From the NCBI GenBank assembly GCA_008015835.1, contig SSGH01000018.1:30526-94525 (forward strand): a stretch of 64,000 bases of DNA. Reading direction: 5' to 3'. This DNA comes from Lysobacter sp. Its GTDB lineage: Bacteria; Pseudomonadota; Gammaproteobacteria; Xanthomonadales; Xanthomonadaceae. Under the pieces are notes generated by a model. It was not told where the DNA came from and did no database searches. It was given only the letters and a program-made list of their open reading frames with translations. Numbering within the stretch: position 1 is the stretch's first letter; every line of letters begins with the position of its first letter. Position numbers and translations under genes: made by a program. Positions 46,629 through 57,463 of the stretch are shown piece by piece.

Positions 46629-47563
46629 TTCGCGGGCTGCGGCGGACCGCCGTAACGCTTCTCGCCGGCGGTCACCGCGAAATCGACGCGGTTATCGCGC
46701 GGCGCCAAGATCGCCGTGGTGTACGACGTGAAGCCCGACGGCGGGTTGTAAGCGCGATTGAAATCGAGCGCGATCGGGCCCTGCGACGCGATTCGCGGCA
46801 AATCGATGTAGCGGCCTTGGCCGTAGGACTCGTGGCCGCTGGTCATATCGGCGAAGATCAACAGCCAATCGGGATTGCCGACATCCAGCACGTCCAGCTT
46901 GTAGGACGACTCGCCGCGCTGGAATTGCACGTAACCGGGGCTGCGCACGATCTCGGTCAAGCCGGTGACGGCGACGATTTCGAGCGTTTTGCCTGGCGGA
47001 TGCGGCACGTACGTGGCCTGAATTTTCCAGGCGGGATCGATCGGCCAAAACTCCAGGCCTTTGAATTCCGTTCGCGCCTGCGCATCGGCATGTTTGACCT
47101 GCACGGCCACGCGCCCGCCGCTGCGGACCAGCCGCATTTGCCCTTTGCCCTCGTCGAAGCCGATCACGGTCGGCTCGCCGTAGGTATCGTCGCGCAATTC
47201 GGTGCGCCCGCGCGACGGCGCGCCGTCGACGGTGATCGCCACATTGCTTTCCGGCGTGAAGAACAGGCGATTGCCGCTCTGCTGCAGCATGCCGAGCGAC
47301 GGCGGGCCGTTGGGTATCCGCATGCCGCTGCGGCCGCCGCTGCCGATGAAATGCGCTTTCTGCGTGATCCAGAACAAACCGATCGGCGTGAGCAATCCGT
47401 CGGGATTGGTCGCGGCCTCTTGGCGTTGGATGCGCCACAGATTGATCTCGGAGCGATAGTCCGGATCGACCTGGATTTCCGCCGCTTGTTTGTCGTCGCC
47501 GCCGCAGCTTGCGAGGAGCGTTGCGGTGAGGATCGCGGCGAGCATCGCAACGCATGCGCGCAT
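46625..47563 (-). CDS. DUF1684 lipoprotein
   Basis: A 312-residue protein. The ATG at 47563 starts a lipoprotein signal (ACVAMLAAILTATLLASCGG); the frame is open 25 codons further up, but that would bury the signal. DUF1684 blocks are WRIQRQEAATNPDGLLTPIG, FEFWPIDPAW-like LEFWPIDPAWKIQATYVPH, DLPRIASQGPIALDFNRAYN and PPSGFTSYTTAILAPRDNR. The family is of unknown function. Coupled to the TraB/GumN gene downstream. Confidence 0.88.
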   Translation of the reverse strand: MRACVAMLAAILTATLLASCGGDDKQAAEIQVDPDYRSEINLWRIQRQEAATNPDGLLTPIGLFWITQKAHFIGSGGRSGMRIPNGPPSLGMLQQSGNRLFFTPESNVAITVDGAPSRGRTELRDDTYGEPTVIGFDEGKGQMRLVRSGGRVAVQVKHADAQARTEFKGLEFWPIDPAWKIQATYVPHPPGKTLEIVAVTGLTEIVRSPGYVQFQRGESSYKLDVLDVGNPDWLLIFADMTSGHESYGQGRYIDLPRIASQGPIALDFNRAYNPPSGFTSYTTAILAPRDNRVDFAVTAGEKRYGGPPQPAK

Positions 47564-47659
47564 CGTCGTCTTCGCCCGAACGGCCGCGCCCCGCGTCGCT
47601 TCGCGCACGCCGTGGTCTCCCTTATCTTCATCGCGCATGATCGCCCCCCCTTCCGTTCG

Positions 47660-49588
47660 TTATCGTCCGCGTAAAAACCATCGATCGATCTCGGCCAAAC
47701 CGAATCGCGTCCACGTCGGTCGGCCGTGATTGCACTGCCCCGAGCGTTCGGTCGCTTCCATCTCGCGCAGCAGCGCGTTCATTTCCGGAATCGTCAGTCG
47801 GCGGTGAGCGCGCACCGCGCCGTGACAGGCCATCGTCGCCAGCAACTCGTCGCGCGCGCCGACCACACGGCGTCCGCCGATCTCGGGATTGTCGCCGTAT
47901 TCGCGCAGATCGCCGAGCACGTCGCGCAGCAACGCTTCGACATCGCCATGCGCCAGCAACGCCGGCACGCCGCGCAGAATCAAACTTTGCGGGCCGGCGC
48001 GACCGACATCGAAACCGAGATCGGCCAAGGTTGCGGCCTCGCGTTCGGCGATATCGGCTTCGCGTTCGGCCACCGCCAAGGTTTGCGGCACCAGCAGCGG
48101 CTGCATGCGCAAGCCTTCGCTATCGTGCGCCGCTTTCAGTTTTTCGTAGCCGATACGTTCGTGCGCGGCGTGCATATCCACCACGATCAAACCCTCGGCC
48201 GACTCGCTCAAGATGTAGATGCCGTGCAACTGCGCGATGGCGTAGCCCAGCGGCGGCGCATCGCCGTCTTGCGTCGCCGGCAGCGATGCGCGCGCGGCAT
48301 CGAACGCAGGCAACGACGAAGCCGCGAACGGCGCAGCGGCGGCGAGCGAGGCCGACATCGCGCCATCGCTGCGCATCCTATCGTCGCGCGCGCCGCCGTA
48401 CAGCGCGCCGTAGGCCGCTCGCGCCTCTTCCACGCGCAGGCCCAAACCCGATTGCGCGGCCGGTCGCGGCCATGCGAACGCCGCAGCGCGCGATGCGGCG
48501 TCGTTCGCGGTGATGTCGTCGTGCGCGGACGCCGCGGAACCGGCCTCGGCGAGCCCGGCTTCCGCGCCCGCGCGGGTGTCGGCCAACACGGCCTGCAGCG
48601 TGCGGTAGACGAAATCGTGGATCGTGCGCGCATCGCGAAAACGCACTTCGTGTTTCGCCGGATGCACGTTCACGTCGACGCGACGCGGATCGACTTCGAG
48701 AAACAACACGTACGCCGGTTGGCGGCCGTGGAACAGCACGTCCGCATAGGCCTGCTTCACCGCGTGCGCGACGCTGCGGTCGCGCACCGCGCGGCCGTTG
48801 ACGTACAAAAATTGCTGATCGGCGCTGGCCCGCGAATACGCCGGCCGCGCGATCCAACCGCTGAGCCGCAGCGGCGCGCCGCCTTCGGCCACGAACGCCG
48901 TGCGGTCCACCTGCAGCGCATTGGCGAGGAATTCTTCGCCGAGGGTTTCGGATAAACGATCGCCGGAAAACAGGGGGTTCTGGCCGTCGGGTTTGTAGCG
49001 GCGCAGCGGTTTGCCGTTGTGCGCGACGCGCAGCTCGACATCGGGCCGCGCCAACGCCAATTGACGCAGCCAATCTTCGATGTGCCCGAGTTCGGTGCGC
49101 TCCGCGCGCAGGAATTTGCGCCGCGCCGGCACGTTATAGAACAGATCGCGCACTTCGACCGTCGTGCCCAACGCCTGCGGTTTCGGCGCGATCTCGCCGA
49201 GGCGACCACCGTCGACCTGCAGCGCGCTGCCGTGTTCGTCCTGTTCGCGACGCGACGCCAGCGAAAAACGGCTGACCGACGCGATCGACGGCAGCGCTTC
49301 GCCGCGGAAGCCGAGCGTCGCCACCGCTTCCAAATCGTCGAGCGAAGCGATCTTGCTGGTCGCATGCCGCGACACCGCCAACGGCAATTCCTCCGCCGCG
49401 ATCCCGCCGCCGTCGTCGCGCACGCGGATCAACCGCACACCGCCTTCCTCCAGATCGATCTCGATCCGCTTGGCGCCGGCGTCGAGCGCGTTTTCGACCA
49501 ATTCCTTGACCACGGACGCGGGGCGTTCGATGACCTCGCCGGCCGCGATTTGGTTGATCAATGTGTCGGGGAGTTGGCGGATGCTCAT
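47660..49588 (-). CDS. mutL: DNA mismatch repair protein MutL
   Basis: A 642-residue MutL. The N-terminal GHKL ATPase has [54 protein letters not shown] and [13 protein letters not shown]. The linker (residues about 340-440) is Ala-rich and low in complexity. The C-terminal domain has [14 protein letters not shown], the D-x-H-A-x2-E-x4-E endonuclease motif, which indicates an intrinsic nicking activity of the kind found in organisms without MutH. It follows amiC at 124 bp in the usual amiC-mutL order. Confidence 0.96.
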   Translation of the reverse strand: MSIRQLPDTLINQIAAGEVIERPASVVKELVENALDAGAKRIEIDLEEGGVRLIRVRDDGGGIAAEELPLAVSRHATSKIASLDDLEAVATLGFRGEALPSIASVSRFSLASRREQDEHGSALQVDGGRLGEIAPKPQALGTTVEVRDLFYNVPARRKFLRAERTELGHIEDWLRQLALARPDVELRVAHNGKPLRRYKPDGQNPLFSGDRLSETLGEEFLANALQVDRTAFVAEGGAPLRLSGWIARPAYSRASADQQFLYVNGRAVRDRSVAHAVKQAYADVLFHGRQPAYVLFLEVDPRRVDVNVHPAKHEVRFRDARTIHDFVYRTLQAVLADTRAGAEAGLAEAGSAASAHDDITANDAASRAAAFAWPRPAAQSGLGLRVEEARAAYGALYGGARDDRMRSDGAMSASLAAAAPFAASSLPAFDAARASLPATQDGDAPPLGYAIAQLHGIYILSESAEGLIVVDMHAAHERIGYEKLKAAHDSEGLRMQPLLVPQTLAVAEREADIAEREAATLADLGFDVGRAGPQSLILRGVPALLAHGDVEALLRDVLGDLREYGDNPEIGGRRVVGARDELLATMACHGAVRAHRRLTIPEMNALLREMEATERSGQCNHGRPTWTRFGLAEIDRWFLRGR

Positions 49589-49712
49589 CGCGGGCGAGAC
49601 GCGCCGATCGATGCGGCGCGGTGACGGAATTCGAACGCGATGATACCGGCTCGGGCGCTAGGGCGACCGAAGCGCGGGGGCGATTCGGGGGCGATGCGGT
49701 GCGAGTTCCGGC

Positions 49713-51422
49713 TTATTCCGGGCTGCCGCCGACGGTCGCAGCGGGCGCTTTCGCCACCACGATGGGCGCGCCGCCGGCTTGTTTCGCGGCGTCGGCGGCC
49801 TTGGCGCGCGCGGCGTACAGCGTGCCCGGCGGCGGTTGGCGTTGGAAATAGGTGTCCACGCCGGCCAACACCGCGCGCGCCAGGTTCCGTTGATACGTCG
49901 GGTCGGTCAAACGCTTTTCTTCGTCCGGATTGGAAATAAACGCGGTTTCGACCAGCATCGCCGGCATATCCGAAGTGCGCAGCACCGAGAAGTTCGCGCG
50001 CTCGATATTCGGCTTGTGGTTGTAGCCGATGTCTTTCAGCCCTTCCAAGACATGGCCGGCGGCGCTTTCCGAAGCGCGCATTTGCCCGCTCTGGGTCAGA
50101 TCGAGCAGCACCGAAGTCAGCGTATTGTCGGCCTTCGGCAACGGATGGCCGCCGATCAAATCGGCCGCGTTTTCCTTGTCCGCCAACCAGCGCGCGCGCT
50201 GCGACGACGCGCCACGCAAGGACAGCACATAGACCGACGACCCCTTCGCCGCGCGGTTTTCGGCCGCGTCGGCGTGGATCGACACGAAGATGTCGGCTTT
50301 GGCCTGTCGGGCGAGCTGGGTACGCCGCGGCAGCGGCAGGAACACGTCGGTATCGCGGGTCAAAAAGGCTTTCAACCCCGGCGTGGCGTTGACTTGCCGC
50401 GCCAATTCGCGCGCGATCGCCAGGGTCACGTCTTTCTCGCGCTTGCCGGTCGGCCCCATCGCGCCCGGGTCTTGGCCGCCGTGGCCGGCGTCGATGGCGA
50501 CGATCAGCGGACGGCCGGTCAAGCCGCGCGGCATCGGCAGCGTGCGCGACGGCGAGGCAGGCGGCGATTGAGCGGGCGACGGCGGCACGACCGCAGCAGT
50601 CGTGGCGGCGGGTTTGGGCGTTTCGTTGGTCGCGGCGGTCGAAGGCGGGGGCGCGGGGCTCGCCGAAGCGGCGCCGATCGATGCGGCAGCGGTCGATGCG
50701 GCAGCGTTCGAGGAGGAATTCGTCGCAGCTCCGTTCGTCGACACCGGCTTCGTTCCGTTCGCGGCCGAGGGCGAAGCCGGCGCACCCGCGCCGTTGAACG
50801 GCGCGACGGCGACGAGCGGAGCACTTGGGCCGGCCTCGACAGGCTTCACGGCCACGGGCTTCGCGACGACGGACGTCGGCTTGGCGGTCGCGGCGGTTGC
50901 GCTCGCAGCGGCGGTTGCCGCGCCACCGGACGTCGGAACAGCATTAGGAAGCGCGGTCGTCGGCGCCGCAGGCGCTTGGCCGCCGGGATTCGTCGCGGCG
51001 ATCGAAGCGGGCTTGGCCTGCGTTCCCGGCCACTCGAAGACCAAACGCACGCCGCTTTCGGCGGACTCGACTCGCGGCTTCGGGGCCGGCGTCGGCTCGG
51101 CTAGATCGAAGACGATGCGCAGCGTGTCGGCGCCCGGGCGACCGGTGCGCACGGCTTTGATCACGCCTGCGGGGACGGGCAGCCGCAGCGGTTTGCCTGC
51201 GTCGACGCCCGACACATCGATCACCCAGCGATCGGGCTGACGCAATGCGAACGCCTTGTAGGTCGGTTCGGCCGGCAGCCGCAACTCGGCGCGCGTGCCG
51301 GCGGCATCGGCGCTCACTTGCAAGCTATTGATTTCGTTGGCTTGAGCCAAATTCCAGCAGAGCGCCGCCAGCAAGGCGATGCCGAGCACGATCTGCTGGA
51401 TGGTGGTCCCCTTGAGCCTCAT
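49713..51422 (-). CDS. amiC: N-acetylmuramoyl-L-alanine amidase with AMIN domain (AmiC type)
   Basis: A 569-residue cell-division amidase. Signal peptide (QIVLGIALLAALCWNLAQA), AMIN domain (residues about 30-130, RAELRLPAEPTYKAFAL, RWVIDVSGV), a very long Ala/Pro/Thr/Ser linker (about 140-295), and an Amidase_3 domain with zinc ligands in IVAIDAGHGGQDPGA, the Glu of GKREKDVTLAIA, FVSIHADAAENRAAKGSSVY and the catalytic VETAFISNPDEEKRL. The C-terminus adds about 45 Ala-rich residues. Cleaves peptide from MurNAc during septum splitting. Confidence 0.94.
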   Translation of the reverse strand: MRLKGTTIQQIVLGIALLAALCWNLAQANEINSLQVSADAAGTRAELRLPAEPTYKAFALRQPDRWVIDVSGVDAGKPLRLPVPAGVIKAVRTGRPGADTLRIVFDLAEPTPAPKPRVESAESGVRLVFEWPGTQAKPASIAATNPGGQAPAAPTTALPNAVPTSGGAATAAASATAATAKPTSVVAKPVAVKPVEAGPSAPLVAVAPFNGAGAPASPSAANGTKPVSTNGAATNSSSNAAASTAAASIGAASASPAPPPSTAATNETPKPAATTAAVVPPSPAQSPPASPSRTLPMPRGLTGRPLIVAIDAGHGGQDPGAMGPTGKREKDVTLAIARELARQVNATPGLKAFLTRDTDVFLPLPRRTQLARQAKADIFVSIHADAAENRAAKGSSVYVLSLRGASSQRARWLADKENAADLIGGHPLPKADNTLTSVLLDLTQSGQMRASESAAGHVLEGLKDIGYNHKPNIERANFSVLRTSDMPAMLVETAFISNPDEEKRLTDPTYQRNLARAVLAGVDTYFQRQPPPGTLYAARAKAADAAKQAGGAPIVVAKAPAATVGGSPE

Positions 51423-51503
51423 GCCGCGCAGTCAATCACCGTCCGCGGATTTTTTCAAGCACTTTTCCCTTAATAATCCGCAACCTGGAACGACTTCTTG
51501 CGG

Positions 51504-52016
51504 TTAGGCATCAGCAAAGGGATGCAACGCAGCTTCGGACGGCAGTCGCGAGATCCCATCGCGACCGGCCGCACTCTCGGCATCGAGGACGCAGACGCGC
51601 CCGTTCGCACCATCGGCCGGCAGCGCCAAACGCACATGCAGGTCGGCCGGCGGCAGGCCGCCCGCTCCGCGCTCGGGCCATTCCACTAGCCACAGCGCCG
51701 CCGACGCATCGTCGAGTCCGAGGAATTCAAGTTCGCCGCCGCTGCCGATGCGGTAGAGGTCCAGATGCAGCGCCTCAACGCCGTCGGGCAGCGCATAGCG
51801 CTCGACCAGGGTGTAGGTCGGGCTGCGGATCGCGCCGCGCACCCCCAGCGCCCGCAGCCACGCCCGCGCGAGACTGGATTTGCCGGCGCCCAGATCGCCG
51901 TGCAGATACACCACGGCCGGCGCGGCGACGTTACGCGCAAGCGCGCGACCGAGCGCGTCGGTGGCCTCGGGATCGGGCAACGCGAAGCGCCGCGTCGATG
52001 ACGTCAGCGCGCTCAC
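51504..52016 (-). CDS. tsaE: tRNA threonylcarbamoyladenosine biosynthesis ATPase TsaE
   Basis: A 170-residue ATPase needed for t6A37 formation on tRNA. Walker A is LHGDLGAGKSSLARAWLRAL, followed by IRSPTYTLVERY and LHLDLYRIGSGGELEFLGLD, the usual TsaE blocks, and WLVEWPERG. The start is a GTG at 52016 overlapping the nnr stop by 4 bp (GTGA). The C-terminal 30 residues beyond the core are variable. Confidence 0.94.
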   Translation of the reverse strand: MSALTSSTRRFALPDPEATDALGRALARNVAAPAVVYLHGDLGAGKSSLARAWLRALGVRGAIRSPTYTLVERYALPDGVEALHLDLYRIGSGGELEFLGLDDASAALWLVEWPERGAGGLPPADLHVRLALPADGANGRVCVLDAESAAGRDGISRLPSEAALHPFADA

Positions 52017-53557
52017 GCGTTCACCGGATTGGCCAGTCGGCGCACGTGCGGGAACAGATCGGAGGCGAGCAGTCCGCGTTCGCCGCCCTCGCGGGCCGCA
52101 GCGTCCGCGGCGGCGGAATGCAGCAACGCGCCGCACACGGCGATAGCGTGCGTCGACGCGCGATGCGCGGCGTCCTGCGCATCGCCCGGCGCGGCCGCGG
52201 ATTGCGCGATCAGCGCCGCGAGAATGCCGGTCAGCGCATCGCCCATGCCGCCGCTGGCCATCCCGGGATTGCCGGCGTCGATGACGACGGGAATTTCGTT
52301 CGGCGCCGCCACCACCGTACCCGCCCCCTTCAGCACGACGACGCAACCGTAACGCGCCGCGAGCGACTGCGCGGCGCGGAACCGATCGCGTTCGATCTCG
52401 CCCACGTCGACGCCGAGCAACCGCGCGGCTTCGCCCGGATGCGGCGTGAGCGTCGCGTCGCCGAGCGCGCGCGGCGCGCGCGGCGCCAGCAGATTCAACG
52501 CATCGGCATCGATCACCGCAGGCTTCGCGGACGCCAGCGCCGCATCGAGCAGACCTGCGCCCCACGCGCCTCGGCCCAGCCCCGGACCGACCGCGACGAC
52601 GCTCGCTTCGTCGAGCAGCGGGCGCAGCGCATCGCCGTCGTCCACCGCGCGCGCCATGCATTCCGGCCGTCGCGTCAGCAACGTCTGCACGTGCTCGGCG
52701 CGCGTCGCCGCGCTCACCAAACCCGCGCCGGCGCGGTGCGCGGCTTCGGCGCACAGCGCGAGCGCGCCGCCGTAGCCGTGTTCGCCGCCGACGCACAGCA
52801 CGCGGCCGTACCGGCCTTTGTGCGCGTCGCGCGCGCGCGGCCGGAACCACTGCGCGAGGGCATCGGCGTTCGCCACGCGCGCCGCGGGCTGCAGGTCGTC
52901 GTAGACCTCGTCGTGCAGGCCGAGACGATCGATCGCGACCTCGCCCGCCGCCGTGCGCCCGCGCCCGGTGTACAGACCAGGTTTGCCGCAGATGAAACTC
53001 AAGGTCGCGGTCGCGCGCACGGCGCCGTCGTGATGACCGGTGTCGGCATCGACGCCGGAGGGCACATCGAGCGCGAGCACCGGCGACGCGTTATCGCGAT
53101 TCAGCGCACGCACGCAATCCGCAGCGACGCCGTCGAGCGCGCGCTGCAGGCCGATGCCGAACAGGGCGTCGACCCACACGTCGGCGTAAGGCCAGGCGTC
53201 GCCGGAGCGGTAGGTCGCGATCGCGCCGCCTGCTTGCCGAAACGCCTCGGCCGCGCGCGCGGCGGGCCCGGGTTTGACCGCATCGCCCAGACGCAGCACT
53301 TGCACCTGACGACCCGAGGAGCGCGCCAATTCGGCCAGCACGTAACCGTCGCCGCCGTTGTTGCCGGGGCCGCAGACGATGCCGATGCGCTGCGCGTCCG
53401 GCCAGCGATCGAGCAACAAGCGCCACGCGGCCAGACCCGCGCGCGCCATCAGATCGTCTTCGTCCAAGTCGTAGCGATCCATGGCGATGCGTTCGATGGC
53501 GCGCACCGCATCGCTGCGGTACAGCCGGGGCAAAGCATCGAGATCGGCGCTGCGCAT
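52013..53557 (-). CDS. nnr: Bifunctional NAD(P)HX epimerase / dehydratase
   Basis: A 514-residue fusion that repairs hydrated NAD(P)H. The N-terminal YjeF epimerase domain has GIVCGPGNNGGDGYVLAELA and VWVDALFGIGLQRAL. The C-terminal ribokinase-like dehydratase has GKPGLYTGRGR, RVLCVGGEHGYGGAL, LTPHPGEAARLLG and NPGMASGGMGDALTGILAAL. The ATG at 53557 overlaps the region of the divergent queG start, so the promoter space between the two genes is very small. Confidence 0.95.
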   Translation of the reverse strand: MRSADLDALPRLYRSDAVRAIERIAMDRYDLDEDDLMARAGLAAWRLLLDRWPDAQRIGIVCGPGNNGGDGYVLAELARSSGRQVQVLRLGDAVKPGPAARAAEAFRQAGGAIATYRSGDAWPYADVWVDALFGIGLQRALDGVAADCVRALNRDNASPVLALDVPSGVDADTGHHDGAVRATATLSFICGKPGLYTGRGRTAAGEVAIDRLGLHDEVYDDLQPAARVANADALAQWFRPRARDAHKGRYGRVLCVGGEHGYGGALALCAEAAHRAGAGLVSAATRAEHVQTLLTRRPECMARAVDDGDALRPLLDEASVVAVGPGLGRGAWGAGLLDAALASAKPAVIDADALNLLAPRAPRALGDATLTPHPGEAARLLGVDVGEIERDRFRAAQSLAARYGCVVVLKGAGTVVAAPNEIPVVIDAGNPGMASGGMGDALTGILAALIAQSAAAPGDAQDAAHRASTHAIAVCGALLHSAAADAAAREGGERGLLASDLFPHVRRLANPVNA

Positions 53558-53579
53558 GGCGGGATTCTATACTTCGGGC

Positions 53580-54740
53580 GTGAACGCCCAAAGCGACGAC
53601 ATCGACGCTTCGCGACCTCCGCTCAGTGCCGCGGAGGCGCCGGACTTGGTCGCGCTGGCGGCGCGGATCAAAGCGCTGGCGGCCGAATTGGGCTTTCGGC
53701 GCTGCGGTATCGCCGATATCGCGCTGAACGAAGACGAAGCGCATCTGCGCGATTGGTTGGCGCAGGGCCTGTACGGCACGATGGACTGGATGGCGCGACA
53801 CGGCGACAAGCGCAGCCGCCCGCGCGAACTGGTGCCCGGCACGCTGCGCGCGATTTCGGTGGGCTTGGATTACGGCCGCGACGACGACGAACACGCATGG
53901 CGCACGCTCGCCGACGGCGAACGCGCCTACGTCGCGCGCTACGCGCTGGGCCGCGACTATCACAAGCTGATGCGCAACCGGCTGCAGAGTCTGGCCGAGC
54001 GCATCGCCGATGAGATCGGCCCCTTCGGCTATCGCGTGTTCGTCGATTCCGCGCCGGTGCTCGAACGCGCGCTGGCGCGCAACGCCGGGCTCGGCTGGAT
54101 CGGCAAACACACGTGTTTGATCGACAAAAACGGCGGTTCTTGGTTTTTTCTCGGCGAAATCTACGTCGATCTGCCGTTGCCGACCGACCCGTCCGCCGAC
54201 GCGCACTGCGGCACCTGCGCGCGCTGCATCGATGTCTGCCCCACGCGCGCGATCGTCGCGCCGTATCGTTTGGACGCGCGGCGCTGCATCGCGTATCTGA
54301 CGATCGAACACGAGGGCGCGATCGACGAAGCGCTGCGGCCGGCGATCGGCAATCGCATTTTCGGCTGCGACGATTGCCAATTGATCTGCCCTTGGAACAA
54401 ATTCGCCAAACGCACCGACGAAGCGGATTTTCGCGCGCGCAACGATCTGGACACCGCATCGCTGGCGAGTTTGTTCGCCTGGAGCGAAGCGGAATTCCTG
54501 CAACGCACCGAAGGCTCGCCGATCCGACGCAGCGGCTACGCGCGCTGGTTGCGCAATCTCGCCGTCGCACTGGGCAATGCGCCGTCCACGCCCGAGACTT
54601 TGGCCGCGCTGCGCGCGCGCCGCGACTTGGACGCCTCGGCCTTTCCGCTGACCGCCCCGGAACGCGCGGCCGACGACGCGGCGATGGTGCGCGAACATAT
54701 CGACTGGGCGCTGCGGCGTCACGGCGCGGCTGTGGGCTGA
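53580..54740 (+). CDS. queG: Epoxyqueuosine reductase QueG
   Basis: A 386-residue cobalamin- and 4Fe-4S-dependent enzyme for the last step of queuosine synthesis on tRNA. Family motifs: FRRCGIADIAL, LGRDYHKLMRNRL, FVDSAPVLERALARNAGLGW, WIGKHTCLI, CGTCARCIDVCPTRAI and CDDCQLICPWN, the two cluster sites. I choose GTG at 53580; ATG at 53556 is in frame but would overlap the divergent nnr start and precede a TATACT box at 53568-53573. From GTG the mRNA would be nearly leaderless. Confidence 0.93.
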   Translation: MNAQSDDIDASRPPLSAAEAPDLVALAARIKALAAELGFRRCGIADIALNEDEAHLRDWLAQGLYGTMDWMARHGDKRSRPRELVPGTLRAISVGLDYGRDDDEHAWRTLADGERAYVARYALGRDYHKLMRNRLQSLAERIADEIGPFGYRVFVDSAPVLERALARNAGLGWIGKHTCLIDKNGGSWFFLGEIYVDLPLPTDPSADAHCGTCARCIDVCPTRAIVAPYRLDARRCIAYLTIEHEGAIDEALRPAIGNRIFGCDDCQLICPWNKFAKRTDEADFRARNDLDTASLASLFAWSEAEFLQRTEGSPIRRSGYARWLRNLAVALGNAPSTPETLAALRARRDLDASAFPLTAPERAADDAAMVREHIDWALRRHGAAVG

Positions 54741-55011
54741 CCGAAGCGCGGACAGGCTCGTCGCTCCAGGGCCGCCCGCGATTCGGGACATGTCCCCTAC
54801 GACCGCCAGCCAACGACCGCCGTCCCACAACCGCCGCCGCATGCCCGATCCGCGCCTACGATGCCATTTCGAGGCCGGCGGCGCTCGATTTTCGTTCTAT
54901 GCTCCATGAGCCCCGATGACGCCGGCGCGAAGAGGCGGCCCGCGCATCGGAAGCCCAGGGAGCCGGGCGATCTCGCTCGGCATCGCCATGCGGACGCAAC
55001 GGGGGGATGCC

Positions 55012-55926
55012 ATGAGTACTTTGATGTTCGCGAAAATCGCGGCCGAGCGCGCGGAAGCGGCGAAGGCCGCCAAGGCGCAGCGCGAAAGACGAATCGCCGC
55101 GCAGAACGCCACGCTGGGAGGGCTGGAGGGCCAAGGACAACCGGCCCCTCGCTTGAGGATCCAACTACCGCTCGCCGCCGGCGATGCGCCCGCGGTACAG
55201 ACGCCGCAGGAGGCGACGGCGGACGACGACGATGAGAAGTCGGGGCAGTCCGGCGTCGGCCAATACGTCGAAGCGCTCGCGGCGCTGATCCCCGCGGAAG
55301 TGCTCACGCTGCACGCGCTGACGCTGACGGTGACGACCTCGATCCTCTCGCCCAAAAGCGACGTGGGCAAAGCCGCGCACGAAGCGATCGCGAAAGCCAC
55401 CTCGAACGGCACGGTCGAGCAGACCGCGGCGGCCTCGGCCGCCATCACCACCATCACCGCGCCGGACACGCTCGAAGCCGCGTTCTACGGCCTGATCGTG
55501 CTCAGCCTGCTGCTGTATCTGGTGCCGCGCGGTTACAGCGTGTGGAAAGCGGCGGATCCGCCTGTGAAGCCGAGACGCTGGTGGCGCGAAATGGGCTTCA
55601 CGGACTGGATGAGCTGCATGATTCCGCCGCTGTCGTTCGTGGCGTGGACGATGCTGCAGCGAACCACCGCCTTCGACGCCGCGTTCCCGGACATCCAGGA
55701 AGCCGACCGAACGGTCTCCGGCTTATTCCTCGCGGTGGTGTTGCTGGCGGTGTCGGGCTGGATCGCATTCAAACCGGTCGGCAGCGATGACGACGATACC
55801 GACGACAACGAAAACGACGCGAACGGGGGACAAGCCGGAGGCGGTGCGGCTGGAGGCGGAGGCGGTGCGGCCGGAGGCGGCGACCCGGTTGAAAATCCCA
55901 CCGGCGCAGCACCGCCGGCCGGCTGA
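55012..55926 (+). CDS. Hypothetical membrane protein with acidic, Gly-rich tail
   Basis: A 304-residue protein. The ATG at 55012 follows GGGGGGAT. The N-terminus is an Ala/Glu/Lys-rich helix (AKIAAERAEAAKAAKAQRER), then a polar region; four hydrophobic segments follow, near residues 83-105, 150-172, 195-215 and 235-255 (ALTLTVTTSIL, FYGLIVLSLLLYLVPRGY, SFVAWTMLQ, FLAVVLLAVSGWIAF). The last 45 residues are acidic (DDDDTDDNEND) and then Gly/Ala-only. No family is recognised. Converges on pgi with 10 bp between stops. Confidence 0.7.
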   Translation: MSTLMFAKIAAERAEAAKAAKAQRERRIAAQNATLGGLEGQGQPAPRLRIQLPLAAGDAPAVQTPQEATADDDDEKSGQSGVGQYVEALAALIPAEVLTLHALTLTVTTSILSPKSDVGKAAHEAIAKATSNGTVEQTAAASAAITTITAPDTLEAAFYGLIVLSLLLYLVPRGYSVWKAADPPVKPRRWWREMGFTDWMSCMIPPLSFVAWTMLQRTTAFDAAFPDIQEADRTVSGLFLAVVLLAVSGWIAFKPVGSDDDDTDDNENDANGGQAGGGAAGGGGGAAGGGDPVENPTGAAPPAG

Positions 55927-55936
55927 GGCCGCAACA

Positions 55937-57463
55937 TCAACCGCGCGCGCGGATTTCCGCCAGCAGCGCGCGCGTCACCGGGTCGTCGGCTTCGCTGTCG
56001 CCGCGCAGCGCCGGCAGCAATTTGTTCGCGACCTGTTTGCCCAATTCCACGCCGAATTGATCGAAGGCGTTAATGCCCCAAATCGTCGCCTGCAGGTAGA
56101 CGCTGTGTTCGTACAGCGCGATCAGCATGCCGAGACTTCCCGGCGTCAGCGCATCCAGCATCAACAGCGTACTGGGGCGATTGCCGGCGTAGGCGCGATG
56201 CGGGTCGTCGCTGCGCTGGCCGTTCGCGAAGGCTTCGGTCTGCGCCAACAGATTCGCGAGCAAGGCGGCGTGATTCTCGGCGTGATCGTGATCGGCGCGA
56301 ATCACGCCGATGAAATCGGCCGGCACGATCTGCGTGCCCTGATGCAGCGCTTGAAAAAAACTGTGTTGGGTATCGGTGCCCGCTCCGCCCCACCACACCG
56401 GCACGGTGTGCGCGGCCACATCGCCGCCGTCCAGCCGCACCGATTTTCCGAGGCTCTCCATCACCAACTGCTGCAGATAATTCGGCAGCAGGCGCAGTCG
56501 CTCGTCGTACGGCAGCACCGCCTGCGCGCCGGCGTGCAGCGCATTGCGGTTCCAGACCGCGGTGAGCGCATGCCAGATCGCGAGGTTCTCGCGCGGCGCG
56601 GCGTGCAGCGCGTGCGCGTCCAATTCGGCCGCGCCGACCAGCAAACGTTCGAAGCGCTCCATGCCGATCGCCAGCGCGATAGGAAACCCGACCGCCGACC
56701 ACAGCGAATAGCGCCCGCCGACCCAATCCCACATCGGCAGGATGCGCGTCGAATCGATACCGAACGCCGCGGCGCGTTCGGTATTCGCGCTGACCGCGAA
56801 AATGCGCCCGCCGTCGCGCACGGCGTGCGCGCCCAGCCAATCGCGAACGATGCCGCCGTTGAGCAAGGTTTCCTGGGTGCCGAAGGTTTTCGAGATCAAC
56901 ACCGCCGCGGTGCGCGACGGGTCCAATGCGGCCAGCGTGCGTCGCGCGGCGTTGCCGTCGACGTTGGAAACGAAATGCACGCGAAACCGCGCATCGTGCG
57001 CGTCCGCCAGCGCATCGACCACCAAGCGCGGCCCTAAATCGGAACCTCCGATGCCGACGCTGACGATGTCGGTCACGTCGGAGGCGTCCAAGACGCCGAT
57101 CATCTCGGCCATGCGCGCCCGCGCCTCCAGCGCCTGCGCCGCCGCATCGCGCGCCGTGTCGCTCTCGCCGTGCGCGCCGCGCAGCGCGGTATGCAGCGCC
57201 GCGCGACCTTCGGTGATATTGACGGTCTCGCCATCGACCAAACGCCGCATCGCGCGCGCGAGCCCGGCCTCTTCGGCCAATTCGAACAACGCGTCGACAG
57301 CGGCGCGATCGTAAGTCTGCCGCGCGAAACTGGCGTACAGCGGACCGACGCGGCAGGCGAAATCGAAGGCGCGCTGCGGGTCGTCGGCGATCCGCCGAGA
57401 CAACGGTTCGGCCTGCAGACGCTGCGCGTGGGCTTGGAGGCGTTCGAGCGCGGAATGGATCAT
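55937..57463 (-). CDS. pgi: Glucose-6-phosphate isomerase
   Basis: A 508-residue enzyme interconverting glucose-6-P and fructose-6-P. The motifs [52 protein letters not shown] and [20 protein letters not shown] are characteristic. It is about 40 residues shorter than the E. coli enzyme, as in other Xanthomonadales forms. It follows panC by 198 bp; those 198 bp hold no gene that I can support, including no panD. Confidence 0.95.
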   Translation of the reverse strand: MIHSALERLQAHAQRLQAEPLSRRIADDPQRAFDFACRVGPLYASFARQTYDRAAVDALFELAEEAGLARAMRRLVDGETVNITEGRAALHTALRGAHGESDTARDAAAQALEARARMAEMIGVLDASDVTDIVSVGIGGSDLGPRLVVDALADAHDARFRVHFVSNVDGNAARRTLAALDPSRTAAVLISKTFGTQETLLNGGIVRDWLGAHAVRDGGRIFAVSANTERAAAFGIDSTRILPMWDWVGGRYSLWSAVGFPIALAIGMERFERLLVGAAELDAHALHAAPRENLAIWHALTAVWNRNALHAGAQAVLPYDERLRLLPNYLQQLVMESLGKSVRLDGGDVAAHTVPVWWGGAGTDTQHSFFQALHQGTQIVPADFIGVIRADHDHAENHAALLANLLAQTEAFANGQRSDDPHRAYAGNRPSTLLMLDALTPGSLGMLIALYEHSVYLQATIWGINAFDQFGVELGKQVANKLLPALRGDSEADDPVTRALLAEIRARG

